Notes under the pieces: generated by a model
Seen by the model: only the letters and a program-made list of their open reading frames with translations
Told to the model about the DNA's origin: nothing
Databases searched by the model: none
Assembly (NCBI GenBank): GCA_965208685.1
Contig: CBDBPL010000007.1
Coordinates: 1,736,001 to 1,800,000 of the forward strand
Source of the DNA: JAJEFO01 sp965208685
Lineage (GTDB): Bacteria > Pseudomonadota > Alphaproteobacteria > Rhodobacterales > Rhodobacteraceae
Direction of reading: 5' to 3'
Length of the DNA stretch: 64,000 bases
Part shown: positions 42,805-51,391 of the stretch, one piece after another
Numbering within the stretch: position 1 is the first letter of the stretch
Layout: each line of letters opens with the position of its first letter
Position numbers and translations under genes: made by a program

Positions 42805-44664
42805 TTAGCGCCAATTCGCAAGACGGTCGCGGCATATCTCGAGCATCTGTTCGGCCTTGGAATTCAGTTCGGCATTGAGATTGGGAATGTCCGGCAAGGC
42901 AATCTGATCGAGTCCCGTTTCAAGACCTGACAGCAGCTCATTCATTGCGTCAGCGGCGGCACGCGCGGGTATTCCGGCAGTCGCTGCCGTGCGAAGGAAG
43001 TCGGCGCGGCGGAGGCGGTCATCCTTGCCGTTCAGCTTGAGGGCCATCCGGTCATGTTCCAGCCCCGGAAATACACGGGTGGTCACAGCATCGTAGAGCG
43101 GAGCTATCCGCACACTCCGGAAAGTGGCTGCGCCCGGAGAGGCGATCTTGAGCAAGGCAAGGTTCTTGAGATGCATATCGCCGTCGGCAATGAGCCAGGC
43201 AAACAGTGCGCGCATAAGGATGAGCAACAGGTCTTTCTCGGGCTCGGTAGAGAGAGGGCGCACGCCGCGAGCGATCCGCTCGATCGTGCTGTCATGTTTT
43301 GCTTCAGGGGGCAGGTCGAGAACCGAACAGATATCTTCCAGAGCAATGCGGCGGTCATCATCATTGTCGCTAGAGATGTCAAAGCGCTCGACAATCAGCG
43401 CTGGTGGCATTCCGTCCGGCATAGCTGTCAGTGCAACAGCCGACGTTTCAAGTCCGGCAGCCAGCCCCAATGTCATCGACAGATATTCGATGACCGGCAA
43501 CGCCTGAAACCCGCCGGTGCCGGCAGGCTTCAGGATGTGTGTAAAGGGCACTGTGGTGCCAGGAACCAGGCGCCCTTGCGGATCAAGATGCATCGGCGCC
43601 TTGATCTGTACGCCTGACAAGCGCGGTGTTCGCGTGCTTGCAAAAAGGCGCGCGAGATTGTCTTCGAAGATCTGCTCGATTTCACCGCGTGTCGGGCCTT
43701 CATAGCGACCGGTGAATGCGCCGTTGTTGCAGAATTCACCGAGGCGAGTGGACAAGCGATCCGTCGGCAGTGCAGCAATCTCGGAGGGATCCGAACTGAT
43801 CGTGACATTTGACATGTAGCGCCTGCCGGAACGCAACATTCCGCGCTCATCATGCTCCTTGAGAACGCGCTTCAACCAGCCTTCGGGCAAGAGCGAAAGA
43901 ATGAAGGGCGGCAGCTTGCCGGGCGTACGCTGCTGCACCAATGGAAGGTCGAAGCCCTTCTCGGCCTGCCAACGCCACTCAAAGCCGTCGTGACGCAGCT
44001 CGCCAATCGGCTGGCCATGCCATGCCACGGTGAAGTTCAGCGCAGCTTCATTGCGCACCTCAATCAGCGATGGAGACTTCAAGAGATAGCGCTCAGCTTG
44101 CTCGCCCTCGCGGTACCATTCATTTTCGCGGGCAAGGGCCCACAGGGCATCGGCGGACCGCTTGGGGTCGCCATATTCATCAACCAGACGGGCCACGAGT
44201 GAGGCGCGCATGTCTTGGTCGATCGAGGCGGCGTGTTCGCTGCGCAGGCGGAAGGCTTCAAGGAACCGGAGCCGAAGCGAAGAAACACCGACCCGGAACT
44301 CCCCAAGTCCATCCGCGATCAAGGCCTGTGCGGTTGAAGGATGGGCTGGTGCGACGTTCTGAATGATCTCCAGCGTCCTGATCCGGGTGCGCTGGGAGCG
44401 CGGACCACTAATGTACAATCGTCCGTCTCGTGTCGGTGCCAGCAACACGGCACTTGCAGCGGACAGGTAGGCCCGCGGATAGAGATAGTTGGCGATGCGC
44501 ACGGCGTGCCGCAGCACGACTCCATCGATGTCCTCGTCGGCGTCGGCGTAGATGCCGCGCATGAGCTGCATCATTCGACCTGTTCCAGTTCGATAGTAGG
44601 CGCTGTCGCTGTCCAGGTTTTCGCCAATGAGGTAGAGCATCTTTCCGATTTTCACGTATTTCAT
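42805..44664 (-). CDS. HipA-family kinase fused to an N-terminal AbiEi-like domain
   Basis: A 619 aa protein. Residues about 1-200 have the pattern of AbiEi-type regulator/antitoxin modules (RMMQLMRGIYADADEDIDGV, RAYLSAASAVLL). The rest is HipA: LSGVQIKAPM (glycine-rich loop, near 370), FTHILKPAG, the catalytic block ADGDMHLKNLALL and APLYDAVTT, which are the standard GDxHxKN and Mg-binding motifs in slightly altered form. Standard HipA is about 440 aa and uses a separate HipB; here no HipB gene is adjacent, so the N-terminal domain may supply DNA binding and neutralisation in cis. The inverted repeat over the start codon supports autoregulation. Confidence 0.82.
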   Translation of the reverse strand: MKYVKIGKMLYLIGENLDSDSAYYRTGTGRMMQLMRGIYADADEDIDGVVLRHAVRIANYLYPRAYLSAASAVLLAPTRDGRLYISGPRSQRTRIRTLEIIQNVAPAHPSTAQALIADGLGEFRVGVSSLRLRFLEAFRLRSEHAASIDQDMRASLVARLVDEYGDPKRSADALWALARENEWYREGEQAERYLLKSPSLIEVRNEAALNFTVAWHGQPIGELRHDGFEWRWQAEKGFDLPLVQQRTPGKLPPFILSLLPEGWLKRVLKEHDERGMLRSGRRYMSNVTISSDPSEIAALPTDRLSTRLGEFCNNGAFTGRYEGPTRGEIEQIFEDNLARLFASTRTPRLSGVQIKAPMHLDPQGRLVPGTTVPFTHILKPAGTGGFQALPVIEYLSMTLGLAAGLETSAVALTAMPDGMPPALIVERFDISSDNDDDRRIALEDICSVLDLPPEAKHDSTIERIARGVRPLSTEPEKDLLLILMRALFAWLIADGDMHLKNLALLKIASPGAATFRSVRIAPLYDAVTTRVFPGLEHDRMALKLNGKDDRLRRADFLRTAATAGIPARAAADAMNELLSGLETGLDQIALPDIPNLNAELNSKAEQMLEICRDRLANWR

Positions 44665-44670
44665 ATACGT
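44654..44670. promoter_or_regulatory. Inverted repeat spanning the hipA-fusion start codon
   Basis: ACGTAT-TTCAT-ATACGT is a perfect 6-base inverted repeat that includes the start codon. It is a candidate autoregulatory operator. Confidence 0.4.
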
Positions 44671-44774
44671 AAAGTTTGGATTATCTCTCCAAGAGTGTCA
44701 AGAGAGTCCGTATTTATCGTACTTAACACACGCGAAAATCGGAAAATGACGACTCTGTTGGACTGGACAAGCGC

Positions 44775-44900
44775 TCACGGCATCATGGTGACCATCATCG
44801 CGAGCCTGCCACCCATTACGGCCACCATGACAATGATCGGTTCGATGACGGTGTTCAAGACATCGATCTTGCCACGCAGGATGGATCGATTCCGGCACGA
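44775..44900 (-). pseudogene. Possible 3' fragment of a type II secretion/pilus F-protein gene
   Basis: The segment LRGKIDVLNTVIEPIIVMVA followed by VMGGRLAMMVTMMP-stop resembles the last transmembrane helix of GspF/PilC proteins (typically ..LE/IEPiii...G..vg.ivvamylPif). No upstream part of such a gene is present, so it would be a relic. The similarity is short and could be chance. Confidence 0.3.
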
Positions 44901-44919
44901 GCGGCTCAAATGGCCGAAA

Positions 44920-46008
44920 CTATGCGGCCGCTGACATGCCGATGTCTCGGTCTGGATGCTTGAAGAGACTTGCCGCACAAGGATAGCGCGACAGGATGCC
45001 AGCGCCGTTCGGCAAGGTCTCCGCCCTGAAAATTCCGCGTTCCCAGCATTTTACGCCGTCAACTTCAATCGTTGGATCGATTATGTTCCAGGATATCTCT
45101 CCCGGCGCATACGCACCGCATGTGTGAAAGTGGAGAATGCGAGGATTGCCGAACGCTACGCCGCCCCAGCGCTCGTAGCTTGATCTGGCATCCCAGGGAA
45201 AGCCGCAACCCGGGTGAATGCCGGCGTGCCAGGAATGCACGAAATCCCTGTCGATGCCAAAGAGGGTCGACACGCGGTCGTAGTGGGAGTCTGCGCGTTC
45301 GACATCCAGTGGATCACCCTCGAATCCCGCAAGCCGCCCGTCTCTGAGCAATGCGTGGACCGGCCCGTCGAACTCGATGGTGTAGTCGTCATAGTAGCGC
45401 GATCCGGTCCCGGTCAGGAATCCGGGCAATGCGATCCTGCCGGAGAAACCGACCGCAGGCACGGGCGTGAAAACGGACATCGGGAAGCGCATGATCGTCG
45501 TGTCGCTCTCCGGACCGAGGACAACGTCGGACTTTCCCACCACGTCGGAACCGGCCGGACAGGTGATCCGGACCTCATCAGCACGGGAAATCACGGAATT
45601 TGCCTCGTTCTTCAGTTCCAGGAACGCCCCATGGTGGGCGTTGCCAAACCCAGTTCCGAGAAGGCGGGCGTTCAGTGCGAAGCTGACGATGACCTTCTTG
45701 CCCGGCGGCATGTCGGAGAAACGGAGCTGGTCACCGAGCCGGGCAAGAAAGAGGATGATGTCGAAGCCCTGCATCCGTTGGCGCAGCTCGTCCGAAAGAT
45801 GGGGATTGTCAGCGTCAAAGCCGACATCCACTGCATCAACGGCAAGGCCGATGCGCTCCGCCTCCCCGGTGACGCATTCATGCGCGTCATCCTCGAAGTA
45901 GCCATGGTCCGAAGGCTCGTAGGCAATGAGCAGGCGGTCCCCCGGCCTTGCATTGGCGCAATTCAAGAGGAGGTTTCTGGCACCAAGCGAGGGAGTCATT
46001 TCTGCCAT
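44920..46008 (-). CDS. M29/NicX-like metalloenzyme-superfamily protein
   Basis: A 362 aa soluble protein. The C-terminal half has conserved-looking metal-site blocks: DFVHSWHAGIHPGCGFPWDA near residue 262, ILHFHTCGAYAPGEISW near 300 and DPTIEVDGVKCWERG. The layout (N-terminal Rossmann-like domain, then an E/H/D-rich C-terminal domain) is like M29 aminopeptidases and the related 2,5-dihydroxypyridine dioxygenase NicX. I cannot tell peptidase from ring-cleaving dioxygenase. It is divergent from the LysR gene, across an ATTAG-N5-CTAAT box, and so belongs with the Rieske/P450 cluster. Confidence 0.6.
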   Translation of the reverse strand: MAEMTPSLGARNLLLNCANARPGDRLLIAYEPSDHGYFEDDAHECVTGEAERIGLAVDAVDVGFDADNPHLSDELRQRMQGFDIILFLARLGDQLRFSDMPPGKKVIVSFALNARLLGTGFGNAHHGAFLELKNEANSVISRADEVRITCPAGSDVVGKSDVVLGPESDTTIMRFPMSVFTPVPAVGFSGRIALPGFLTGTGSRYYDDYTIEFDGPVHALLRDGRLAGFEGDPLDVERADSHYDRVSTLFGIDRDFVHSWHAGIHPGCGFPWDARSSYERWGGVAFGNPRILHFHTCGAYAPGEISWNIIDPTIEVDGVKCWERGIFRAETLPNGAGILSRYPCAASLFKHPDRDIGMSAAA

Positions 46009-46088
46009 CCAGGACGCTTCAACTGCAGTTCAAGTCGATCATCCGGCCTCCTTCGAACCTTCGCCATTTGAAAGTCGTTATGTCAATC

Positions 46089-46103
46089 ATTAGACTGGCT
46101 AAT
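46089..46103. promoter_or_regulatory. LysR-type box upstream of the LysR gene
   Basis: ATTAG-ACTGG-CTAAT is a perfect inverted repeat with T-N11-A symmetry, lying between the M29/NicX-like gene and the LysR gene. An identical pair of arms recurs at 47038-47052. Confidence 0.65.
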
Positions 46104-47042
46104 ATGATCATCAACATGCCATTCGCCTCGCTTCGTGCCTTCGAGGCCGTGTTCCGGTTGTCCAACTTCTCGGCGGCCGCCGCCGAACTGGGTGTCAGCC
46201 AGAGTGCGATCAGCCAGCACGTGAAGGTTCTGGAGGAGTGGCTGGGTCAAGACCTGCTCCTTCGTGGTGCCCGCAGGTCAGAGCCGACGCTGGAAGGCGA
46301 GAGGCTTGGACGCGCAATCTCGGAAGGCCTGGGACGGGTGTCGGACGTCTGCATCGACTTGAGGGACAGGAAGCGGGCGGACAGAACGATCATCATCAGC
46401 TGCCTGCCGGGTTTTGCCTTTACCTGGCTTTTTCCGAGACTGCAGCATTTCGACCTCGCGCACCCGGATCTGTCCATTTCGATCACGACCGATACGGGAC
46501 AGTTGCCGTTTTCGGGTGCCGATGCGGATGTCGGGATTCGATACGGGCTTGGCGAACATCCCGGCTTTCATGTCGAACGGCTTATGCCAGAACACCTGTT
46601 TCCCGTCTGCTCTCCCGCGCTCCGCGATGGAGCGCCCGGGCTGAGGACCCTGTCAGACCTCGCGCGTCACACGGTGCTTCAGGACGAGAACCTGAACTTT
46701 GGCGACTCGAGCCCGACATGGGACTTCTGGGCCAGGGAAGCCGGCGTCACGCTGCCCGATCCAATGCGCACCAGACGCCTGGGCCAGTCGAATCTGGTCA
46801 TTCAGGCTGCCATCGAGGGTCTCGGTGTCGCGCTGGGCCGCGAGCCGCTTGTCGTGGACGCCCTGAACGAGGGAAAGCTGGTACGGCCGTTCCCCGAGAT
46901 CGTTTCGTCGCCGCTTTCGTACTGGCTGGTTTGTCGAAGCGGGATGCTGGAAAGCGCCAAGGTCCAGGTGTTCCTGACGTGGATCAAGACCGAGGCCGCC
47001 AATCAGCCTCCCATTCCCGGAGGTGCGAGGGCAAATGATTAG
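46104..47042 (+). CDS. LysR-family transcriptional regulator (GcvA-like)
   Basis: A 312 aa regulator. The winged helix-turn-helix (PFASLRAFEAVFRLSNFSAA, VSQSAISQHVKVLEEWLG) occupies about residues 5-63. The periplasmic-binding-protein-like effector domain follows, with LPGFAFTWLFPRL and DADVGIRYG typical of the GcvA branch. The start could be the ATG at 46104 or 46116. The gene is bracketed by two identical LysR boxes, one at each end, and its stop codon lies inside the downstream box. Confidence 0.92.
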   Translation: MIINMPFASLRAFEAVFRLSNFSAAAAELGVSQSAISQHVKVLEEWLGQDLLLRGARRSEPTLEGERLGRAISEGLGRVSDVCIDLRDRKRADRTIIISCLPGFAFTWLFPRLQHFDLAHPDLSISITTDTGQLPFSGADADVGIRYGLGEHPGFHVERLMPEHLFPVCSPALRDGAPGLRTLSDLARHTVLQDENLNFGDSSPTWDFWAREAGVTLPDPMRTRRLGQSNLVIQAAIEGLGVALGREPLVVDALNEGKLVRPFPEIVSSPLSYWLVCRSGMLESAKVQVFLTWIKTEAANQPPIPGGARAND

Positions 47043-47052
47043 CCCTGCTAAT
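47038..47052. promoter_or_regulatory. LysR-type box upstream of the Rieske-P450 operon
   Basis: ATTAG-CCCTG-CTAAT has the same arms and spacing as the box at 46089. It overlaps the lysR stop codon and lies 81 bases before the Rieske start. Confidence 0.65.
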
Positions 47053-47132
47053 GATCGTCATTATCGGATGGCGCTGGACGGGCACATCTGCATTGTTTCA
47101 TGTTGTGTCAGCGGCACGAAGGGAGCGCGAAC

Positions 47133-48182
47133 ATGTTTCTAAGGAATTGCTGGTACGTTGCGGGATGGAGCGACGATGTCGGTCGGGAACTCAAGGCCGA
47201 GACGTTTCTGGACGAGCAGATCGTGTTCTACAGGCATGAAGACGGTACGCCGGTCGCGCTGGAGGATGCATGCCCGCACCGAAAGCTTCCGCTGTCGGAC
47301 GGGACGCTCAAGGGCGACAACGTCGAATGCGGCTACCATGGCCTGACATTCGATCGCCGCGGTGCGTGCGTGGCGGCACCCACGCAGCAGCACAACGTTC
47401 CGCGCCGTGCCGCCGTGAAGTCCTACCCGGTCGTTGATCGATATCGTTTCCTTTGGATTTGGATGGGCGATCCGGCGCTGGCCGATCCGGACAGGATATT
47501 TCCGATCGAGAACTTCGAGGATTCTTCCTGGGGAAAGACGGATGGCGGGGTTCTGGACATCGACTGCAACTACCTGTGGGTCTGCGACAACTTGCTCGAC
47601 CCCAGTCACGTGGCGTGGGTGCACGTGACCTCCTTTGCCGGGGCAGGGACGGACGAGGAACCGCTGAATGTCGAAAGGACGGATCGCGGCGTCGTGGTGT
47701 CACGGTGGATCTCGGACAAGCCGCCGTCGCCATATTATGCGGAGCTTGTTTCGTTCCAGGGCAACTGCGACCGGCTTCAGCACTACGAGATGTGCATGCC
47801 GGCGATCGGTCTCAACAAGTCAGTCTACACGCCTGTGGGCACGGGCGGATACGGCAAGGATCCGGTCGCGGAGACTTTCATCAACATCTCCTACAACTTC
47901 ATGACGCCCATAGACGAAGACCGGACGCGCTATTTCTGGTTCCAGCATCGGAACTCCGATCCTGACAATCAGGAAGTGTCGGAGTTCATGAACAACGGTG
48001 CCCGAATGGCCTTTGAAGAGGATCGCGCGGTCCTCGAAAAGGTCCACCTCGGGATGAAGCACAAAAGGACTTCGAACATCGATCTTGGCCTTGATGCCGG
48101 TGCCAAGCAGTTTCGACTGATGCTTGATCGTGCCATTGAGGCCGAGAGCGCCGCTGGAGAGGCAATCCAGCCAGAGGCATGA
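47133..48182 (+). CDS. Rieske-type oxygenase, VanA-like
   Basis: A 349 aa non-heme iron oxygenase. GGGAGCG precedes the ATG. Rieske ligands are CPHRKLPLSDG (Cys47, His49) and CGYHGL (Cys66, His69). The mononuclear iron site is DNLLDPSHVAWVH near residue 155. The short form and motif spacing match vanillate O-demethylase and related O- or N-demethylating or hydroxylating enzymes. Its TGA overlaps the P450 start. Its electron donor is not encoded nearby. Confidence 0.9.
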   Translation: MFLRNCWYVAGWSDDVGRELKAETFLDEQIVFYRHEDGTPVALEDACPHRKLPLSDGTLKGDNVECGYHGLTFDRRGACVAAPTQQHNVPRRAAVKSYPVVDRYRFLWIWMGDPALADPDRIFPIENFEDSSWGKTDGGVLDIDCNYLWVCDNLLDPSHVAWVHVTSFAGAGTDEEPLNVERTDRGVVVSRWISDKPPSPYYAELVSFQGNCDRLQHYEMCMPAIGLNKSVYTPVGTGGYGKDPVAETFINISYNFMTPIDEDRTRYFWFQHRNSDPDNQEVSEFMNNGARMAFEEDRAVLEKVHLGMKHKRTSNIDLGLDAGAKQFRLMLDRAIEAESAAGEAIQPEA

Positions 48183-49426
48183 CTAGGCGGAGCGCAATTT
48201 CCGAACTGCCGGTCCTCGACTTCTCAAGTGCCGAATACCGGAACGCACCGTTTCCGGTTCTTTCGGGCTGGGCGAGGAAATGGAAGATAGCGCAAAGCGA
48301 TCGTGGCGTTGAATTGCTCGACTACGAGTTGTGCCGCAAGGCGATTGTCGACCGGAATCTTGGAACAGGTCACCCAAAGCTCATCGATCTTCTCGGTCTC
48401 CCGGAAGGTCGGCCGCTCGAATACAAGCGCAATTCGATTTCCTTCCACAATCGCGGCGACCGCCGTCGTGATCTCAGGCGCCCTCTCGTAAGACTCTTGA
48501 GCGAGGAGGCGGCCGAGAGCTTCAGGCCCAACATTCGCAAGGTCGTGACCGAAATCGTGGACGCGATACCCACGGACCGGCCCGTGGATCTCATTTCAAC
48601 GCTGTGCGACAAGATACCCTCCGCCGTTTATTGTCACTGGGTCGGGGCCCCCATGAGCGACGCTGATTTCGTCGCGCGCACGTCGCACACCGTCCAGCAG
48701 GTCCACACGCGCGAACCCCGGCATACACCTTCTGTCGTCGAGGGGTTCGAGGCCCTCATCGACTACGTTGACGAGCGAATTGCCGATCGGCGCCGGACAC
48801 CGGGGGACGATTTGCTGTCCGAACTGATCCGGGCCGAGGTTTCAGGGGAACTGAACGCCGACGACTTGCGCAACTGGGTCATCAAGCTGGCGGAAGCCAA
48901 TACTGACAACTCGTCGCACCAGATCGCGATCGCGATCATCGAACTCGCGTCGCGGTCCGATATTTGGGCGCGGCTCGGGGCGCAACAGGAACTGACTTCA
49001 CGCGCCGTCCAGGAGGTCATGCGGTATCATCCGAGAACCATCTCCACGTCGCGCGAAGTCTTGTCCGAGACGGAACTTGACGGGGTTGTCTTGCCCGAGG
49101 GAACACCGGTCTTTGCGAACATCGGCGCAACGCACTGGAATTCAGACTACTATTCCGCCCCTGAGGTCTTCGACATCGACCGCGCGGACGAGCCGCTGCA
49201 TCTGAACTTCGGTGGCGGCGTGTTTTCGTGCATCGGGCGCTTCATCGTTACCGTGGAGGTTGAGGAGACGGTAGCCCTGCTCGCGGAGAGGTTTCCCGGG
49301 CTGAAGCTGGACGCCACCGGCTTCGCGCATTCGCCGATGTTCACGTCCGTCACGCAGCTGGTGGCGCGGCTGGAGCCCGAAGGCCCGCAGCAACGCGCCA
49401 GGCCAAGTCGCTATGCCGCCTCGTAG
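48179..49426 (+). CDS. Cytochrome P450
   Basis: Heme monooxygenase of 415 aa. The heme-binding loop is FGGGVFSCIG with the Cys ligand at 351. The K-helix ExxR is in EVMRYHPRTIS, near residue 282. The I-helix segment, AEANTDNSSHQ, lacks the usual AGxDTT pattern, so oxygen activation may differ. It overlaps the upstream Rieske gene by ATGA. A heme and a Rieske oxygenase in one operon suggests successive oxidations of the same compound. Confidence 0.92.
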   Translation: MTRRSAISELPVLDFSSAEYRNAPFPVLSGWARKWKIAQSDRGVELLDYELCRKAIVDRNLGTGHPKLIDLLGLPEGRPLEYKRNSISFHNRGDRRRDLRRPLVRLLSEEAAESFRPNIRKVVTEIVDAIPTDRPVDLISTLCDKIPSAVYCHWVGAPMSDADFVARTSHTVQQVHTREPRHTPSVVEGFEALIDYVDERIADRRRTPGDDLLSELIRAEVSGELNADDLRNWVIKLAEANTDNSSHQIAIAIIELASRSDIWARLGAQQELTSRAVQEVMRYHPRTISTSREVLSETELDGVVLPEGTPVFANIGATHWNSDYYSAPEVFDIDRADEPLHLNFGGGVFSCIGRFIVTVEVEETVALLAERFPGLKLDATGFAHSPMFTSVTQLVARLEPEGPQQRARPSRYAAS

Positions 49427-50193
49427 ACCAGCGGGAACTTCTCGCCATGAAAGGCCGATCCATCCGCCATGCCGGGATCGTGCAGCCACTCCGTGACGGT
49501 ATCGCGAGGTTGGTAGGTTGCGCCTTCGCAGGCGAACCGGATCGCATATCCCCGTCTGCGACGGGTGCTCGTTCGATTTCCCATTGCCGAATGCACGATC
49601 ATTCCGTCGAAGGCGAGCGCGTCGCCGGGCGCCATCTCGAAATGGATGATGCGGTGCTTGTCGCGCTCCGCCTCGAAGTCGGGCATGTCGGAGTATTCGG
49701 GATTGCCCTCCTCCAGATAATGGAGGAATGCACCCAGTTGATCCGTCTTGAAAGGCCGGTACTTGGCACCCCAGGCGTGCGAACCCGGGATGAACTCAAG
49801 AGCGCCGTTGTCCGGGTCGACCGGATCGAGTGCAATCCACATCGTCATGATGGGGCCGACGACGGGCCAATAGGGCTGGTCCGTGTGCCAGCCCGTTTGC
49901 GTCCTCGTGCCAGGTTCCTTGACGAAGAGCTGGTCAAACATGAGGGACGTCCAGCTCGATCCCGCCACTTCCGCCACACGCTGCCCGATGTCTGACGTCA
50001 GGCAGTAGTCCTGAAACGTGCCGGCCTGCTCGCGCATGTTCTTGTAGGCAAAGTATCTTTCGCCCTTCTTTACCTCTTCGTCCACGGCGCAGCGCAGACG
50101 CTCCAGCCAGTCGTCGGCCAGGATGTCCTTCAGAAGGACCACGCCATCCCTGGCATAGGTTTCCTGGATTTCTTTCAGGTTTGGAGTTGCCAT
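49411..50193 (-). CDS. Phytanoyl-CoA dioxygenase (PhyH) family protein
   Basis: Fe(II)/2-oxoglutarate-dependent oxygenase of 260 aa. Iron ligands are His103 and Asp105 in WHTDQPYW and His201 in DGMIVHSAMGN; the 2-oxoglutarate-binding Arg is in RRRRGYAIRF. The ATG giving MATPNLKEIQETYARDG is preferred because GGAAG lies upstream; a frame to 50307 adds 38 unconserved residues. Its 3' end overlaps the P450 gene by 16 bases, tail to tail. It is the third oxygenase type in this cluster. Confidence 0.9.
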   Translation of the reverse strand: MATPNLKEIQETYARDGVVLLKDILADDWLERLRCAVDEEVKKGERYFAYKNMREQAGTFQDYCLTSDIGQRVAEVAGSSWTSLMFDQLFVKEPGTRTQTGWHTDQPYWPVVGPIMTMWIALDPVDPDNGALEFIPGSHAWGAKYRPFKTDQLGAFLHYLEEGNPEYSDMPDFEAERDKHRIIHFEMAPGDALAFDGMIVHSAMGNRTSTRRRRGYAIRFACEGATYQPRDTVTEWLHDPGMADGSAFHGEKFPLVYEAA

Positions 50194-50307
50194 TTGATCT
50201 TCCACTTTTTCCAGATTCTCGAAATCTTGTTCGGCGGTGAAGATCAGGAAAGAGGCGAACTCCGGCAATTGATTATGAAGTTCGGCCAGCAGGACCTGGA
50301 CGTCCAT

Positions 50308-50875
50308 CTACCGGTCATTCGGTACAGGAATTGCCTGGCCTTGAGAGTCATCGCAGGGCGCCTCCGATCCCGGAAGTCTTAATCGTCCCAAGCCGTTGCG
50401 CAAGCAAATTCCAAGTTCCGCGGGGCACTTTTCACGGCCGCGTCTTCGGCCTGCCAGGAAACCATCGCATCGATTCATGACGCAGGGCGGTTCACGACTT
50501 GGTGGGTGACCAATGCATCGGGCGGTGAGGGAAGGCATGCAAGGGGCACGAGCAGATCCTGGTTCCACGAAGTGCGCCCGTGTGCCTGGACCGCTTCATT
50601 TCGGACGTCGCAACTGCATTCGCAATGACAGGTCCAGGAAGCCAGACGCATGCCGAGTTGCATCGGCCGGGAACGGGATGTTGCTGACACGTCATTCGCT
50701 CAGGATCTGCCACGCGAGTTCAGCGTTTCGTGTGGCGGCAGCTGCAAGCAACGAGTTCCCTGGCTCGAGCATCGGGCCCGTATCGAACGGCGATCCGGGC
50801 ACGCGCATTCGTGTAGTGACAAGCACGCTCTGATCGGCTATGTGCCCGCCGTACGATATTTCGAGTGCTTATAGA
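50308..50875. other. 568-base stretch, mostly without a gene
   Basis: No conserved protein is seen. One short minus-strand frame (50692-50808, 38 aa, containing NSLLAAAATRNAELAWQILS) could be a small peptide or remnant but has no supporting context. Confidence 0.4.
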
Positions 50876-51319
50876 ATGCCTGCAAGACGAAAGAACGTGA
50901 AGACTGCCACCGCTCTCAAAGACGACTATCGTCCTGCCGATGACGAGCCCTTCATGAACGAACGCCAGCTCGAGTACTTTCGAAAGAAGCTCGTGGTCTG
51001 GAAATCGGAACTGTTGGGCGACAGCAAGACCACAATCGAAGGTCTTCAAGACACGACACGGAACATTCCCGACATCGCGGACAGGGCCAGCGAGGAGGCG
51101 GACAGGGCGCTGGAACTTCGTACCAGGGACCGCCAGCGCAAGCTTGTTGCCAAGATTGACGAAGCATTGCGCCGCATCGATGCCGGAGACTACGGCTATT
51201 GCGAGGACACGGGAGAACCGATCTCGCTCAAGCGACTGGACGCGCGCCCGATTGCAACGCTGAGCCTGGAGGCCCAGGAACGCCACGAACGGGCGGAAAA
51301 GGTGCACCGCGACAGCTGA
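50876..51319 (+). CDS. dksA: DksA/TraR-family protein with a single zinc-finger Cys
   Basis: RNA polymerase secondary-channel regulator that acts with ppGpp. The ATG giving MPARRKNVKTATALKDDY yields 147 aa. The coiled-coil tip region LEYFRKKLVVWKSELL and DIADRASEEADRALELRTRD are present. The C-terminal finger reads GDYGYCEDTGEPISLKRLDA and ends TLSLEAQERHER: only one of four zinc Cys remains. Such Cys-poor DksA proteins occur in alphaproteobacteria and work without structural zinc. It precedes the FAD monooxygenase, a common arrangement in this group. Confidence 0.92.
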   Translation: MPARRKNVKTATALKDDYRPADDEPFMNERQLEYFRKKLVVWKSELLGDSKTTIEGLQDTTRNIPDIADRASEEADRALELRTRDRQRKLVAKIDEALRRIDAGDYGYCEDTGEPISLKRLDARPIATLSLEAQERHERAEKVHRDS

Positions 51320-51391
51320 AGCGATCGCATTGCATCGAGCCCTTCGTCGGGCGCTGTGCAGGTCTTGGTTCCGACCGGGAGGCCGCCGTCC

